A DNA stretch of 64,000 nt. Origin: Symbiodinium natans. Taxonomy: Eukaryota > Sar > Dinophyceae > Suessiales > Symbiodiniaceae. The position numbers and the translations under genes are program-made. Shown one piece after another: positions 34,601 to 46,723 of the stretch (position 1 is the first letter of the stretch; the number at the start of each line of letters is the position of its first letter). Below the pieces are notes generated by a model. It saw only the letters and a list, made by a program, of their open reading frames with translations. It was not told the DNA's origin and did no database searches. The stretch lies in the NCBI GenBank assembly GCA_905221605.1, contig CAJNDS010001846.1:399501-463500 (forward strand), written 5' to 3'.

Positions 34601-35149
34601 TCTGGAGGTGTACTGCTCCGTTCAACATCCATCATGCCGCGCATGCCTTGCTGCCCCAGTAATTACCGGTCCTTCGTCTCATGTTGGTGCATCAGCAGGT
34701 TTTTATGTTGCTTGTGCCTGGCTTAGCATGCCGCGCCAACTTCCGGAGTGGCATTTTTTTTTGCTTTCGGTCTCCAACCCACAATCAATGTTGCGGCATA
34801 TGCTATACCCAAGGAAAGAAAAACCTCATGACAGTACACTGCCAAGAAAATGAGTATTCGATGGAAAGGGTCGTGGACCAATCCATCACACCTGAGTCTC
34901 CGGAAACGAGAAGACTGAGCAGATGCATCTCTTAACTATTTAGATCTTTTCAACGCTCCAGCTGGACATATCAGAGCTAACACGGTCATTTCATTTCCTG
35001 GGGAAGCGTATGGATGCGGATATTCATGCAGTCGGAGCCAGTTGCAGAGATTTCCGGTCGCGCCCGACTCTGTGGAAGGACGGCAAGGAAGGGGATCCTG
35101 GAGGCTGACATCGTCCGAGGAAAGCAACTAAGTCGAGGGCACATGCGAC

Positions 35150-35430
35150 CCTTGGTTTTTGCCCAAGTTGGTCCTGCTAGCCTTGTTCGCACAAAGCTTG
35201 GCGGGCAACAGGCAACAGGACTCTGACCTCTCACTTGAAAGCATGGCCTCTTCGAACGCCACATCCACGTCTGTCGCAGTGGATGCTCTCTTCTTTTGAT
35301 GGCCATGACGTGCACGAACGCCTGGGGCTAACATCTGCATCAATCTGCGGATCGTGTAGCTGATGCTAGTCTTGAGACATTTGAGACACCCTTTAGGGAT
35401 CAAGCCTTCCCTTTCCACGGTGAGAGCGTT
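35150..35430 (-). CDS. Possible exon, unknown
   Basis: The minus strand is open with VEREGLIPKGCLKCLKTSIS, YTIRRLMQMLAPGVRARHG and TDVDVAFEEAMLSSERSE. The text is protein-like but lies in a longer accidental frame, and splice borders are unclear. Confidence 0.35.
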
Positions 35431-36891
35431 CCTTGTGGCTGCCCCGTTGGCGCACTTCGGCGTCGCTCGTCTTGAGGTGTCCTGGCCCAGGTTCGAATCG
35501 CGCGAAAGGCCAAGAGATCGAGATGCCGAGATGTCCGGGATGCAGTGATTCCTTGACTCAGCCAGATTTTCCATCAATCCAGTCCTTGTCCTTCCTTTTT
35601 GGCGTCTGCTCCGGCCTGGCAGGGGCACAGTTTGGCAGCTGCAGCAGCCCATGCCAAAGCGCCGCGGCCTAGAGGAGTTCAGCTCGACTTCTCTTTGCCC
35701 AACAGCTGGGGACAGGCGCACTCGCGCGCTGGAGCTGATCCTAAAGCTGTCATGATCACATGCTGCATCCAAGGGCAGCAGCAAACGATGGCCATGCCCG
35801 CAAATCCAAGGCTGAATACGTTGCGTTGAAACTTATCAAGGCAATGACACATGCCCGTTCTCGTGCTTTCTCGGCGCAAGGAGTGACGAAGAATCAACAC
35901 CTGCACGAAGGCAATCGCATCTCACGGCCAAAGGAAGATCCGACTCGTCACATCTCGCCATGAGCGCACCTTCGAAACTTTTACCTTTGCTTTGGCGCCT
36001 TGATGCTGCTGCGCTGAGTTCCTTCGAGACCTGAAAGGTCATGACGCTTCTCATCTGAAACATGCTGCCGTCTTGGTGACAATGAGCTGTGTATTCGAAA
36101 CGTGAGGTGTGGCCTGGGCGAAGACATGTTGAAGCAACGCCGTGAAAACAAAATGTTGATTTCCGTTCTCTGCAAGACGCCTTTTAAGGTGGCGGTGCTT
36201 TGAGGGCGTGTGCTTTTTTGTTTTTCCATGTATGCTCTGGCCAATACAGCACTGGTAGCATGGACGTCGTCATCGCGAGTGGATGCTCCGGTCGAAGGAT
36301 GCCCTGGCAGCTCTTTATCGGGTGCACGAGTAACAAGAACGTAATGTGTTTGAAACGAGTTTTCATGAACCTTATACATCGTTGTTCTAGTGTTAGTGGG
36401 TTGCGAGCTAAACCACATACCTTTCCAGATTATAGGCTGGCCCCGGGCTCTGGCTGACAAACCCAGGCGACAAGTGACGGCACAATTGAGGCACCAGCCT
36501 TCTGAAGGAAGGTTTCACCACGCGGCGCAGGCATAACAACTAGCTTCACATAGCAGGCAAAGGAAATTAAAGACCCCTGTGAAGTGCAGTCCCAGCGATG
36601 CTGCTGCTGTCGTGCATATTAGCTTCAACACGGCCTAGCTTATCCTAGCTTCCTAGTGTACAGAGTTTGTCACACATCTTGCGCTACAATTTGACCCTGC
36701 GAAGGATGCTGCAGCTTGGACTCATTCCATGCTATACACGTGAATTGGCAGAAGCATTGAGCTGAAGTGCAATTGGTCGGTTCATTCGCCTCAACTAAGG
36801 AAGGAAAAACTGTGGCCACTCTGAAGCTTTCCTGCAGCATCCTGCAGCTGTCGTGCCCGGCCTGGTTTGTGGGTGTTTGAGGAAAGCTTAC

Positions 36892-37160
36892 GTCTTGTCG
36901 CACACCTGGCCCGTAGCTCGCTGGCAGAATCCGCCCAGAAGCTGAAGCTTTGTCATGGCCCTGAATCGTGTGACTTGACAGGCTTCAATAGCACATCGGT
37001 ACGAGGCGTGCCAGAATTCAGCGGACTTCCTTCTCCTGCAGCGTAGGCTCAGAAGCGGAGGCTGAGCACATCTGAGCACCCTATTGCTGGCCAACATTAG
37101 ATCGGTAAGAATCGCATCGGCCTTCCGCATCAGGGGGTCCGCTGACTGCAGTGTCCTCTT
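36892..37160 (-). CDS. Two short exons, unknown gene
   Basis: The exon 36,892-37,035 lies between a GCTGCAG acceptor and a GTAAGC donor and reads KSAEFWHASYRCAIEACQ then TRFRAMTKLQLLGGFCQR. Upstream, about 37,085-37,150, the minus strand reads SADPLMRKADAILTDLMLAS after a CACTGCAG acceptor. Both look like alpha-helical protein. No family recognised. Confidence 0.5.
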
Positions 37161-37383
37161 CCAAGCATACCATGAGCAGCATCTGTGAGCGTATCAAGCA
37201 CCACTCGACTTGATTGAAGAGGACAAGAAGACCAAGCCCGAAGCAAAATGTTTAAACAATCCTGCACCGCGACAGTTGCAAAACAGTCCGCCGGTCAACA
37301 GCGAAGGTTCAACATCAATTTCTCACAGTTCAAACGAACTGGTGGGCGTTTTTGATAAATCCTTTGCTAGAGCGGGCGGGGTT

Positions 37384-37384
37384 T

Positions 37385-37410
<26 letters not shown>
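37384..37410. repeat. Poly-G tract
   Basis: About 26 consecutive G. Confidence 0.95.
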
Positions 37411-37415
<5 letters not shown>

Positions 37416-38399
37416 ACCCCCTCCTGAGCCCCGTTACAAGAGTGTTGGTGGACACCAACAATGATGCCCGTAAGTGGAACGCATTGTGGTTGACACTCCT
37501 CGATGCGTTGTACTTGTCCTTCCTTCTCCCCAAGAATGTCTTCTGTCTGGAAGCATGGTGACCAGCAAGCGTTGAACCAGGTCGCATCAAGTCGCTGCCT
37601 CACTCTTCCTTAACTATTCGAAGCAATAAATGTGCAGAGTCCTCCGCGGCATCGTCAGGAGGTGCGCCGCCAAATGTAGGTGACGCAGAGCGTGGCTGCA
37701 GGGGATTCACGGTTTCAAACATCACAGAGGGGACTTGAGCAGACACCCGCTGCCACCTCTCTCTCGGAACCTCCTTGCGGAGTGGCACCCAAGGCCTGGC
37801 CCAGAAGCTTCGAAGTGTGTATAAACAAGGGAAGAGACCCTTCAAACCCTAAAACAGCCCTAAGCCCAAGAGCTGGTCTTGGGCACGAAGATCGAGTCGT
37901 AGAGGCCCTAGAGACTTCGTAGTTGCGCCACATGCTCTCGCCTCGCTGACCGCATCCTCCTCAGTACAAGGATATACACATTCCGCATGGTCACATCACA
38001 TGTCTCATCACATATCTCAAATCCGGGTCGGACCATTCCATTCCGCTTTGCCTGGGCCCCGGCTCCTGCCTTCTCACCGGAATCAGAGCCTGCCACTCTA
38101 CGGAAGAACGAAACCTTGGCCTACACAACAAACATGTGCTTTTTGTGCAGCGGAGAAGGCAGACGCTGTTGCTGTTCAATCTGCCAGCATCCACCTGGCT
38201 CTGGGGACTGAGGATTGGCTGCCGTCTCAGCTGGGGCATCACCTGCTCGGACGCACGCTCTTGGAGCCAACTGCTAGAAGGAAAGAGCTGATAGTCCCTG
38301 ATGGTACGTGACACCTTGAAATACGCGCACCCACTCGCAACACCGAGCTTCTCTGGCCTTGCTCGGCTGCAGCAGCTGATGTCAGTTCATCGGCTGCCT

Positions 38400-38735
38400 G
38401 CGTGGCGAAGCTTGGAAGGCTCGGGCATGAAGAGACTTGGAAGAGGCCCCGGCAGGAGTCTCTGACTTCGTTGAGCCCAGCTTCTGTGAGAGCTCGGCAA
38501 GCAGCTCTGCCTCACCGACACAGAGATTTTTGGGAAGGTCTTGACTCCCGACATTTACCAAAACATGCCACTCACGTGCCTCGTAAATCTCCCGGATTCG
38601 ATAGCCCGGATCTTCGTCATCGTGATACTCGTCATCGACGTCCCATATCTGGCACGATTGCTCTTTCGACATGTCATCCCGTCGGTCCCATGAAGGTCTA
38701 TACAACCGAGTCCTCAACAACCATCACACATTGTA
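38400..38735 (-). CDS. Large candidate exon, unknown family
   Basis: The minus strand is open with natural, charged text: LRTRLYRPSWDRRDDMSKEQ, IWDVDDEYHDDEDPGYRIRE, IYEAREWHVLVNVGSQDLPK and GEAELLAELSQKLGSTKSE. The Asp-rich middle and the flanking hydrophobic strand look like a soluble domain. Splice borders are not determined. A Pro/Ser/Thr-rich segment upstream (about 38,915-39,080; SPRPPDGVSERTSVKGQTPP) may belong to the same gene. I recognise no domain. Confidence 0.5.
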
Positions 38736-39849
38736 CTTAAAAAAGGAACGGAGTGCATACCACAATCCATCAGGCTGATGCTCTACACTCAGCTGCGGCA
38801 GCTGACAGAAACTCCAGCTCCATGCGAAGCAAGAGCGAAAGAAAAAACTGCAGCTGCCTCCTGTTGACTCGCATTTCTACGTTTGGGTGGATAATGCGCA
38901 GACCTTAGTTCATGGTTCGTCCATGGCCGGTCCCAGCGTTCTGCCAGCAATGGACTTGTGTCTGTGGCACTGGCGAAGCAGGCTCCTTCGGTTGCGACTC
39001 CGTGACAGGCGGCGTCTGGCCCTTGACAGAGGTGCGCTCAGAGACACCGTCTGGAGGTCTTGGGGATCGCAGAGGCACCAGGCCTCCGTCGGAGTTGTCT
39101 CGATCGCTTCGGGTAGCGCAGGGACCTGCCAGAAGCGATGCCCGACAAGATCTGTACTCTCTCTAAAGCTGAAGCATACTGCATGCACGCATTGCAGCGC
39201 CTCCGTCTTGGACGTCTCCTTTGAGATGCTCTCCCAAAACCTGGTTGATGAACCATGCCATTATGATGCACTGGAGGACTCCACCGTGTCTTGGAAAGAC
39301 CAATGGGCCAAGAGCCTATACGCATCAACATCGCTGGTGTTCAGGATGTCGAGCACGGCGCCGGGTTTGTCATCCGAACTCTCCTGGCCATTGTTTCACG
39401 GCACGCCTCTTCATACAAGTAGAAGGCTTCATTCTAAGATTTCTCAGGTTTAAGGGTAGCCCGCTCTGGGCAATGCCCTCACGATTCATGAATTCATAGA
39501 CGACAATCAAAAATCATGCCGCCGATGGCCGTTGCAAGAATAACGCAAAGGCGCGAATTGTCAACTTGAGAGGTCACATGGACTAAAGCTCAGGGTGCTG
39601 GACCGGTTCCTTGCTGCGTTTTTGTTTGCTGAAGCCGGCCCCATGTACGAAACAAGGCCACAATAGGCCACAGATGCCCAAAAGAAACACAGAGCGAAGA
39701 TCAAAGAGTCTGTGAGCGCGCGACCTAGCCCACGTCAATGGTATCAACGCCCGCGTGCCCGGATCCGCAAGCCCTCGTTGTTCGATGCTGGAGATGATGG
39801 CGGGCAATGCTGGGTACATGACAGGGCAGCCCTGGGAGCGTAATCAAAT

Positions 39850-40573
39850 TGGAGTTGGAAGTTCGCTATTGGAAAATGGGACATGGTAGCTGGCTCTCGG
39901 GGGATGAAAACCTCCGAATCTTGAAAGTCGCCGCAGGGGTTGGCTGGAATTGGTCTTATCTTTGGCCGTAAAGCAATTTTGAGCCGACAGGTTGTCTATG
40001 GTTTCCTTGTCGAGAGTCGATTGCAAGGCGGCCCATTGAAAAACTAGCATTCTGCCCACGAAGCTCAACTCGATGTCAAGCCATCCATGGCCTTTCGGTG
40101 GCAACCTGGGGCAACATTGGCTGCAGGCGGCAGCCAGAGAATCATTCTTTCGCCTCCAACGTTCGGGTGCTCTTCAACTGACAACGCCTTGCGCCGCAGC
40201 ATCAGGCAACCTCAAGCAAGTGCTGAGACACTTGGCCGCCTCAACCGTTGAAAAATCAAACTGCGATTTAAGGAAGCGGCTTAAACGAACAGATTTTGGA
40301 GTAGCCGCTGAACATCGACTTTAACCCGAAGCTGCACCCCCCCAAGCCAATTCCAAGCAGGCACACGGGGTGAGCCGATTTCAGCCACCGCATACTGCAC
40401 TTCGGGTAAAAATACTTGTGATCGGTTTCATTCGGTTTCAATTTTTCAATCCCAAGTTCTTGTCGGCTTAAACTTGTAATCAACGTCAAAGCCTTTTTGT
40501 TCAAGCGCAGCTCAAATGCGTTGGACTGCCCATCAAGTTTTGCATAGAACGCATCCGCCCTTCAAGTGTTCCG
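39850..40573 (-). CDS. Two candidate exons of one unknown gene
   Basis: The upstream exon starts near 40,573 after a TTGAAG acceptor and reads DAFYAKLDGQSNAFELRLNK, KALTLITSLSRQELGIEKLK and ETDHKYFYPKCSMRW, staying open to about 40,270. The downstream exon starts near 40,113 after a GCCCCAG acceptor and reads LPPKGHGWLDIELSFVGRML, VFQWAALQSTLDKETIDNLS and CFTAKDKTNSSQPLRRL. Both have protein-like composition. No family is recognised and the intron between them is inferred. Confidence 0.5.
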
Positions 40574-41349
40574 GCCCGGAAGCGCGGATGGAATTGAGCT
40601 CACACGTGTGGGGCGATTCTCTGCTCAACATCTGTTCAAGAACTGGCGACCCCTCCGCCACAGTGTGATCCAGTGATTCCGTGGCTTTCAAGGTTGTGTC
40701 AGACGTGAGTTGAGGTGAAGTTCAAAAGCACGTGGCCATGTTGTGTCAGTGTTGTTTCCATGCCGGCAGATAAGGGTTCAGGAGACAGCAGGTAGCTCTA
40801 TTCAGGCTGCTACATGTGTGCAGCAAAAGTTGTGCGTCCGTCACGGCGAACTTGGGGAAGGCGTCGCTCTTCAAGGCCCCGTCAATGCACGTCAACAACT
40901 TCTCATCCGATAAAGACTGCCTGACTTCAAAGTATGTTACATGGATTCACATGAGATATCATGGCACGGCACAACCGCCACAGCCCTCAAAAAGCTCGGC
41001 TACGACCACGCAAGCCAAGCCACCCAGTGGCCATGAGCTTGCGAAGGAGCGCATCCAGCAGCTCATGCAAGGAGGCCTGAGGCCAATGCGCGAGTTCTGC
41101 AATGGCACATTCTATGCATCCTGCAGGGATCGCGGTCCAAAGGGGAGCCTGCTGTGGGTCCACTTGCTTCGGCTGTATCGCCTGCGTTGAAAGAACTGCT
41201 GGAGACTTGTTGCATCGGAAGCACATTCATGAAGCACAAGCCTCAAGATCAGTGAGCAGTAGGGCGCAGTTGTCCAGGTGAGTCTTGAAAGACTTCAGCA
41301 ACTGGGCCTGCACCAAAAACACCCACCAACTTCGAAGCATCCTCTGGCG

Positions 41350-41402
41350 GCGTAAACCCTAAACCCTAAACCCTGAACCCTAAACCCTGAACCCTAAACT
41401 TC
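41350..41402 (-). repeat. Interstitial CCCTAAA tract
   Basis: About seven heptamers, some CCCTGAA. The 41.2-41.85 kb stretch around it holds no supported exon. Confidence 0.9.
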
Positions 41403-41850
41403 AAGCGAGGCTGAGGGCTGAGATCCCGAAGTGACAGTTTGGTGGTGAAAAACGGAGCCATGTCTGCAGGGGGAAAATGTCAGGGCTGGAAGCTGGCAAT
41501 CTTTGGCTAAGTCAGTGGAGAGAAGCACCAATCATGGTCAAGAAACTGTGAACAATTAGAAAACCTGAATTGGCGTGTAACTACCATGTCTGTGTGCTGT
41601 TTTTGTACAGTAGCAGATCCTGAAGTATCTCATGAACAGACTGCTTGTTGTATTTGTACGATGCAACTCCATGGGAATGCACCTGCACATGAACATATTT
41701 GTTGAAGCCGCTACGAGCCACAGCTCAGCTGACATGTGAGTAGTACAGTGTATATCAGAATTCCCAAACGGGCTTCAGCTGGGGCTGAAAAATCTGTTCG
41801 ACAAAGGATGTCTTCGATGTTCATGTAGGACTTCTCCGGCACGGTGCTAC

Positions 41851-42510
41851 ATGTTACCTTTCATTTGTCTCCCGCTTGTCTCCCATGTGTCCCGACGCTG
41901 CTTCAGGGACTGTTGTCCCCCATCTGTCTCGTCCTCGGATGCTGGTTTTCTCGCATTTGTCTCCCTTTTTGAAGTAAGCAAGCCCTGGATGGTGCGACAT
42001 CAGTCTGGGACTGTTGTCTCCACCGTCTGGGACTATTGTCTCCCACTTGCTCCTCTAAACGGCTTTTTGCTGGGGGGCTCACACTCTTCAACAAGCAAAA
42101 GCTGACGTTCATTTGGACTTCTCACGGCACTACACTCAAAATCGTTCCTCATGTTTCTCCCGTTCATCTCACACACCTTTGCTCCTGCGATTCCCGTCTG
42201 GGACTGTTGTATAACCCATTTGTCTCCCACTTGTCTCCCACAGCCTGGATGCTGTGATGGTCGTCTGGGACGGTTGTCACTCTTTTGTCTTCCACTTGTT
42301 CCATTACGCCCGTCTGGGACTGGTGGAGCCATCTCTTTCCCACTAGTCTCTGACACGCTCGACGCCGTCATTCTTTGTCTCCCACTTGCTTCCCACAGCT
42401 TGGGGCTGTTGGAATCATGTCGGTCAGTATGCTGGATTCTGTCACGCCCATCTGGGGCTGTTGTTCTACTCACTGCGGCTAGGCTCCCTGTAAACTGTCG
42501 GCTGGAGTTC
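41851..42510. repeat. Degenerate tandem repeat (CCGTCTGGGACTGTTGT / TTTGTCTCCCACTTGTCTCCC)
   Basis: Two motifs alternate irregularly across about 650 nt: (C)GTCTGGGACTGTTGTCTCC and CATTTGTCTCCCACTTG(T/C)(C/T)TCCCA. Intervening text includes GCCTGGATGCTGTGATGG. On the minus strand this gives recurring peptides such as SGRQ(V/M/K)GD and QSQTG. Because the minus strand is open for 227 codons (42,033-42,716), a repeat protein is possible, but DNA-level repetition is the simpler reading. Confidence 0.6.
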
Positions 42511-42815
42511 TGTCGCTTCAGGCCGGGGGGTGTTTGGGATATTGCCGCCTGTCTGCATCCGCTTTTTGCCCATTGTATACTGCAGCTCCCGCATGCATTG
42601 GGGCAGCCTTTAAGAAGGCACTTGGGCAAGTTGTCGTAATTCCGGGCCCTTTGCGGGACTCCCGAAATGCCAAATTTGTGTCCAGGACTTTCAGGGTTTT
42701 GCTTGTTCTGAAACACAGTATCGAAAAGGCCACCGTGTCTATGAACCCGGCCAACCTCTGACTTGCTTTTCGCAAGAGGAAAACCAAATCATGCCTGGAA
42801 GGCCCCAGCCTGCCC

Positions 42816-43706
42816 GAAGTTTAGGGTTTAGGGTTTAGGGTTCCGGGTTTAGGGGCATTTGGCTTTCGCCCCACTCATTCCAGACGGGGCTTCGGGATGT
42901 ATGGTGGCTTGGAAGGAGCCCCAGGCGTCCGAACGCATTTGGACTGAGGTCCGAATGCATTTGGGTTTGTTCCTCTTCCTTGTCGGGCCCCTTTCAAGCG
43001 ATTCCTACAAGCCGGAATTCTTTCCAGATTGTTCAGGGTTGTTGTCTGTTGGTATGCAAACAAGATCACGATGCCAAATGGCTGTTTTAGCATGCCACGA
43101 CAGGCGACGGCAGATCCTCTTGACTGAAATGCCGTGCTTTGTTGCGGCTTCTTCCATGCACAAGATGACAGGCAGTGATCTGTATGGCATAACATACAGA
43201 ACCCACAAGACCTCAGCAATCCCGCACACACAACCTGGTTTAGGGTTTAGGGTTTAGTAAAGGGTTTAGGGTTCAGGGTTCAGGGTTTAGGGTTCTGGGT
43301 TTAGGGTTCTGGGTTGGCGAGGAACCCTACGGCCCTCTACGGCACTGTGGTGCAACCCATGGCCTCGAAAGCTGGAGGCTTCTCTCGGCATTGGGCCTGG
43401 CACAGAGCACTTCGCCCTAAACCCTATTTTTTGAAACCGGAAGGTTTAGGGTTCAGGGTTCAGGGTTTAGGGTTTAGGGTTTAGGGCTTAGGGGTTTAAA
43501 CCCTAGACCGCTCTCAAGTTCCCTGCCTTGATGGCAGCTGCCGCTGCGCTGAAGTGGCAGAGGTCAAGGAACTGCGCCATCAAGTCAAATATCGCCGTGG
43601 CGCCTTAGACTTCGAGATAGTAGTAGGGTTTTTAGGGTTTAGGGTTTAGGATTTAGGGATTTAGGGGTTTAGGGGTTTAGGGGTTTAGGGGTTTGGGGTT
43701 TAGGCC
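42816..43706 (+). repeat. Cluster of four TTTAGGG tracts
   Basis: Tracts at about 42,818-42,857, 43,236-43,318, 43,441-43,500 and 43,620-43,705, all TTTAGGG on the plus strand, with TTCAGGG, TTCTGGG and GTTTAGGG variants. No exon is supported between them. Confidence 0.85.
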
Positions 43707-43709
43707 TAG

Positions 43710-44095
43710 GTGTTGCATAATGATCGAATAGCCTAGTAATAACGGCATGTTGGTGTATTAATGGAATATGACAAAACAATATAAATTTAACTATGTGACC
43801 TAGAAAACAGTACATTAGTATAATAAGATAGCAATAGTGATATCCTAAGATAACAGTATGATGTACTAATGTAGTAGTAGAAATATGTGTGTATATATAT
43901 ATATATATATTGTTTTTTCTAATATAAGTTGCAAACAACAGTAGAGTAACCTAGTCATATAACAATGTAAGATAGTACTTTAGTAATACAATCAGAAAAT
44001 AATTCGGTATCTACGAATATACGCATGTAAAATATTCAAAATATGATGCAACGGTATAGTAATGTACTAGCGGAATTATATAATCATATGGTCGC
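43710..44095. other. AT-rich island
   Basis: About 390 nt of very A+T-rich DNA rich in TAGTA, ATATA and GTAATA words, including a (TA)n run at 43,891-43,910. It contrasts sharply with both flanks and carries no open frame. Confidence 0.8.
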
Positions 44096-44184
44096 TTCTC
44101 TAAAATGTGGTCCCTTTTGGGGTCCTTATTATCAAGCGGCCCCTCTTATTTAGGGTACCCAAAAGGGGACCACACTTTTGAGAA
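44096..44184. repeat. Foldback element with about 30-bp arms
   Basis: Left arm 44,096-44,125 (TTCTCTAAAATGTGGTCCCT...) and right arm 44,153-44,184 (...AGGGGACCACACTTTTGAGAA) are imperfect reverse complements, separated by about 27 nt. It abuts the AT-rich island. It resembles a small foldback or MITE remnant. Confidence 0.7.
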
Positions 44185-44894
44185 CTCGCCATGGAATAAC
44201 GTGTTCATCCATTCATGCAATAATGTACGCGTTTTAATGTGTTGTGTGACGGCCGTCAGCAAGCGAAAGTCCAAACTCAGTACTGGTATTGACCCGTGCA
44301 GAGTCCGGCGCTGCCATCTTGCGAATTGGCAAGCACCGTCATCGAGAGTACACCAGTTGGTTTCGAGAGGCTACCAGTGGCACTAGCTTCGCTCGAAAAA
44401 CATCTGTGATGTTCAAGCATGTCTCCTCCGATCTGGATGTCTGACAACGTGGCTATGCAGATTACTACAAGCTTTTGTGCTTGAGAGTGCAGCAGCGAGA
44501 GACACTTGCGTGTTCCATGTGGCATTGGTGTGTGATTCAACTTCAGACCAAGATCTGGGGCGGAGGTACGTGCAAACTTGGATTGCCGCCCCCTCTTCTG
44601 TTGGCGCCTCGAAGCAAAAGTGATCAATGGTCAATCCTAAACTCGCGAGCCCCTTTCCGAATGACATGCATCCTGTTTGTGAGGCGGGCATCGCCCCCAA
44701 TCCGAACACGCAAGTAATGTGATGACTGCAGTGACTACGAAATTGCGAGCCCTATGGCAAGACAGCTGCTCGAGCCATAGTTTTGAAACATGTGAACAGC
44801 TCCCAGCATTAGCCTCGTCCAGCAACCTTAGCTTCTTGACGCGGTTGGCGACATCCTCTGCAGGACTGCACGTCCATGCTGAGAGGTGGAGAGG

Positions 44895-45128
44895 GAGCAA
44901 GAGAGAAAGAGAGAGAGAGAGAGGGAGAGAGAGAGAGAGGGAGAGGAAAACAAAAAAACTCAAATGTAAAAAACAAAACTATAAAGTAACAAACAGAGAG
45001 GGACAACGAGAGAGAGAGAGAGATACAGAGGGAGAGAACGAGGAAAACAACAAAACAAAAAAAACAAGAAAACCGAAAAAAGTAACAAACAGGGAGGGAG
45101 GAGAACGAGAGAGAGAGAGAGAGAGATA
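44895..45128. repeat. GA microsatellite blocks
   Basis: Several GA/GGGA runs separated by similar AAACAAAAC-type spacers, suggesting local duplication. Confidence 0.85.
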
Positions 45129-45418
45129 AACTGTGTGGGGGAAAGGTGGAGGGATACACAAAATCGAAGTTGCCGCGCGCCTCTGCCTCTGGCATGGCAC
45201 CAGCATCCGCTGCTGGTGCTACAGCTTGCTCCTTGACAAAGCTACTAAGCACCTCGGGGATCCAGGGAAACTCCACTGTCCAAGGAAAACTCCACGAAAA
45301 CAAAAAAGAAGTGAACTTCCTGTGCACCAGTTCACCCAGAGTTCCGGGAGAGTTCGAGACACCTCCACCAGGCTGCAGGCATCCTTCGGCTTCTCCGCCT
45401 AAGTCTTCGGCACCACGA

Positions 45419-45526
45419 GGGGGTAATTGGGGTAATTAGGGTAATTAGGGTACTTAGGGCAATTAGGGTAATTAGGGTAGTTAGGGTACTTAGGGCAGTT
45501 GGGGTAATTAGGGTGGTTAGGGTACT
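45419..45526 (+). repeat. 9-bp minisatellite TTAGGGTAA
   Basis: About twelve units of TTAGGGTAA with TTAGGGTAC, TTAGGGCAA and TTGGGGTAA variants. It differs in period from the TTTAGGG heptamer used elsewhere in the window. Confidence 0.9.
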
Positions 45527-45599
45527 GAACTATATCCTGTGTGATCAGCCCTCAACCCTTGCTGATGAACTTTTTGAAAAAAATCTGCCATCAGAGTCA

Positions 45600-46260
45600 T
45601 CTCATCGTCTGACATGATGCTGCGTGATCTTGACACCGACAACAAGACGCATATCTTCTAATAAAAAATGGGAGCCATCAACGTGTATGACCAGGTCAGA
45701 TCGCGTGGCTTGAAACATTCTGTGAGAGGGGTATTCCGAACATGGACAAACCAAACATGATAGGCTTGGGGGGGAATTACACCTTGGCCGTTTCCAAAGA
45801 CCTCGTAGAAATCGATGGGAAACGCATTGCTCGCGCGGGGCCTGCATGAAAAATGGTCTTTCTGGGCGCAGTATTGCTCGCCTTGAAAGACGGCTGATGT
45901 TAGCATCAGGTCGAGGTTGACGTAACTCGGCTCGAGCGCGCTTTCTGTGCGCGCTTTCTTACGAAGGGCAACTTGTCTTGTCTTGATTGATTTGGCCCTC
46001 GGGGAGACGAAGGCTAAGGTGCGTGTGCGCCATCATGGTGCCAGAAGCCTCGGCATATTCTTCTGTGGCAGCACCACCACCCCAAGAGTGTCTTGTGATC
46101 CCCCTCGCTAGGTGAGAAGCATGACCAATGATAATCAAAGCAGATCGGTTTGTCCAGAAGTGTGGAAAGTATTCGAATTGCACCCCTCATATTATGGTCG
46201 CATTGTCCGACCACAGAAGTGTGCATCCAATGTCTAGGAGCTGTCGAACTGCAGATGATC
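45600..46260 (-). CDS. Candidate multi-exon gene, unknown family
   Basis: Several minus-strand segments look coding. About 46,020-46,180 reads TNRSALIIIGHASHLARGIT, RHSWGGGAATEEYAEASG then THLSLRLPEG. About 45,789-45,841, after a TTTTTCATGCAG acceptor, reads RASNAFPIDFYEVFGNGQ and ends at a GTGTAA donor. About 45,605-45,715 reads ATRSDLVIHVDGSHFLLED then MRLVVGVKI, with an overlapping alternative frame SDDEMTLMADFFQKVHQQG. Upstream, LLDIGCTLLWSDNATI precedes a stop, so an intron is expected there. No domain is recognised and the splice pattern is not settled. Confidence 0.35.
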
Positions 46261-46723
46261 AGTGCCACGAAGAGGAAAAACATTATTCATATGGACGCGT
46301 TCTGATTATCAGGCATCATCATTGTGTCTCGTTACAAATACCATGACCATGATGACGATAGATATCTCGCTACTTCCCATTCTCGTCATTATGGTCCTTA
46401 GCATGATCTTAGCACTGGCATTGAGAAAGAAGATGTCTTGTACCTGAGAAGGCTTTTGCCCGCGCAAAGCCTAGTGAACTTCAGTACGGAAATCTCTTCT
46501 TGGCATGGACGAATGGGAGTGCGCAGCTTCTCATCGCTCCGTTCTTGCATAGTTGCATGCTTGACCATGTAGACGCTCGTGTCATCTGGCTGCTGTGAAC
46601 ACGGCACGACTTCCCTGCCTCTATCGGAATCGTAAGTCGGAATCGTACAATATCCGCCCGAGAGAGCCCCCAAGCCGGGGAAAAAACAAAAATCCAGACC
46701 AGGAACAGATGATGTGCGCTTAG

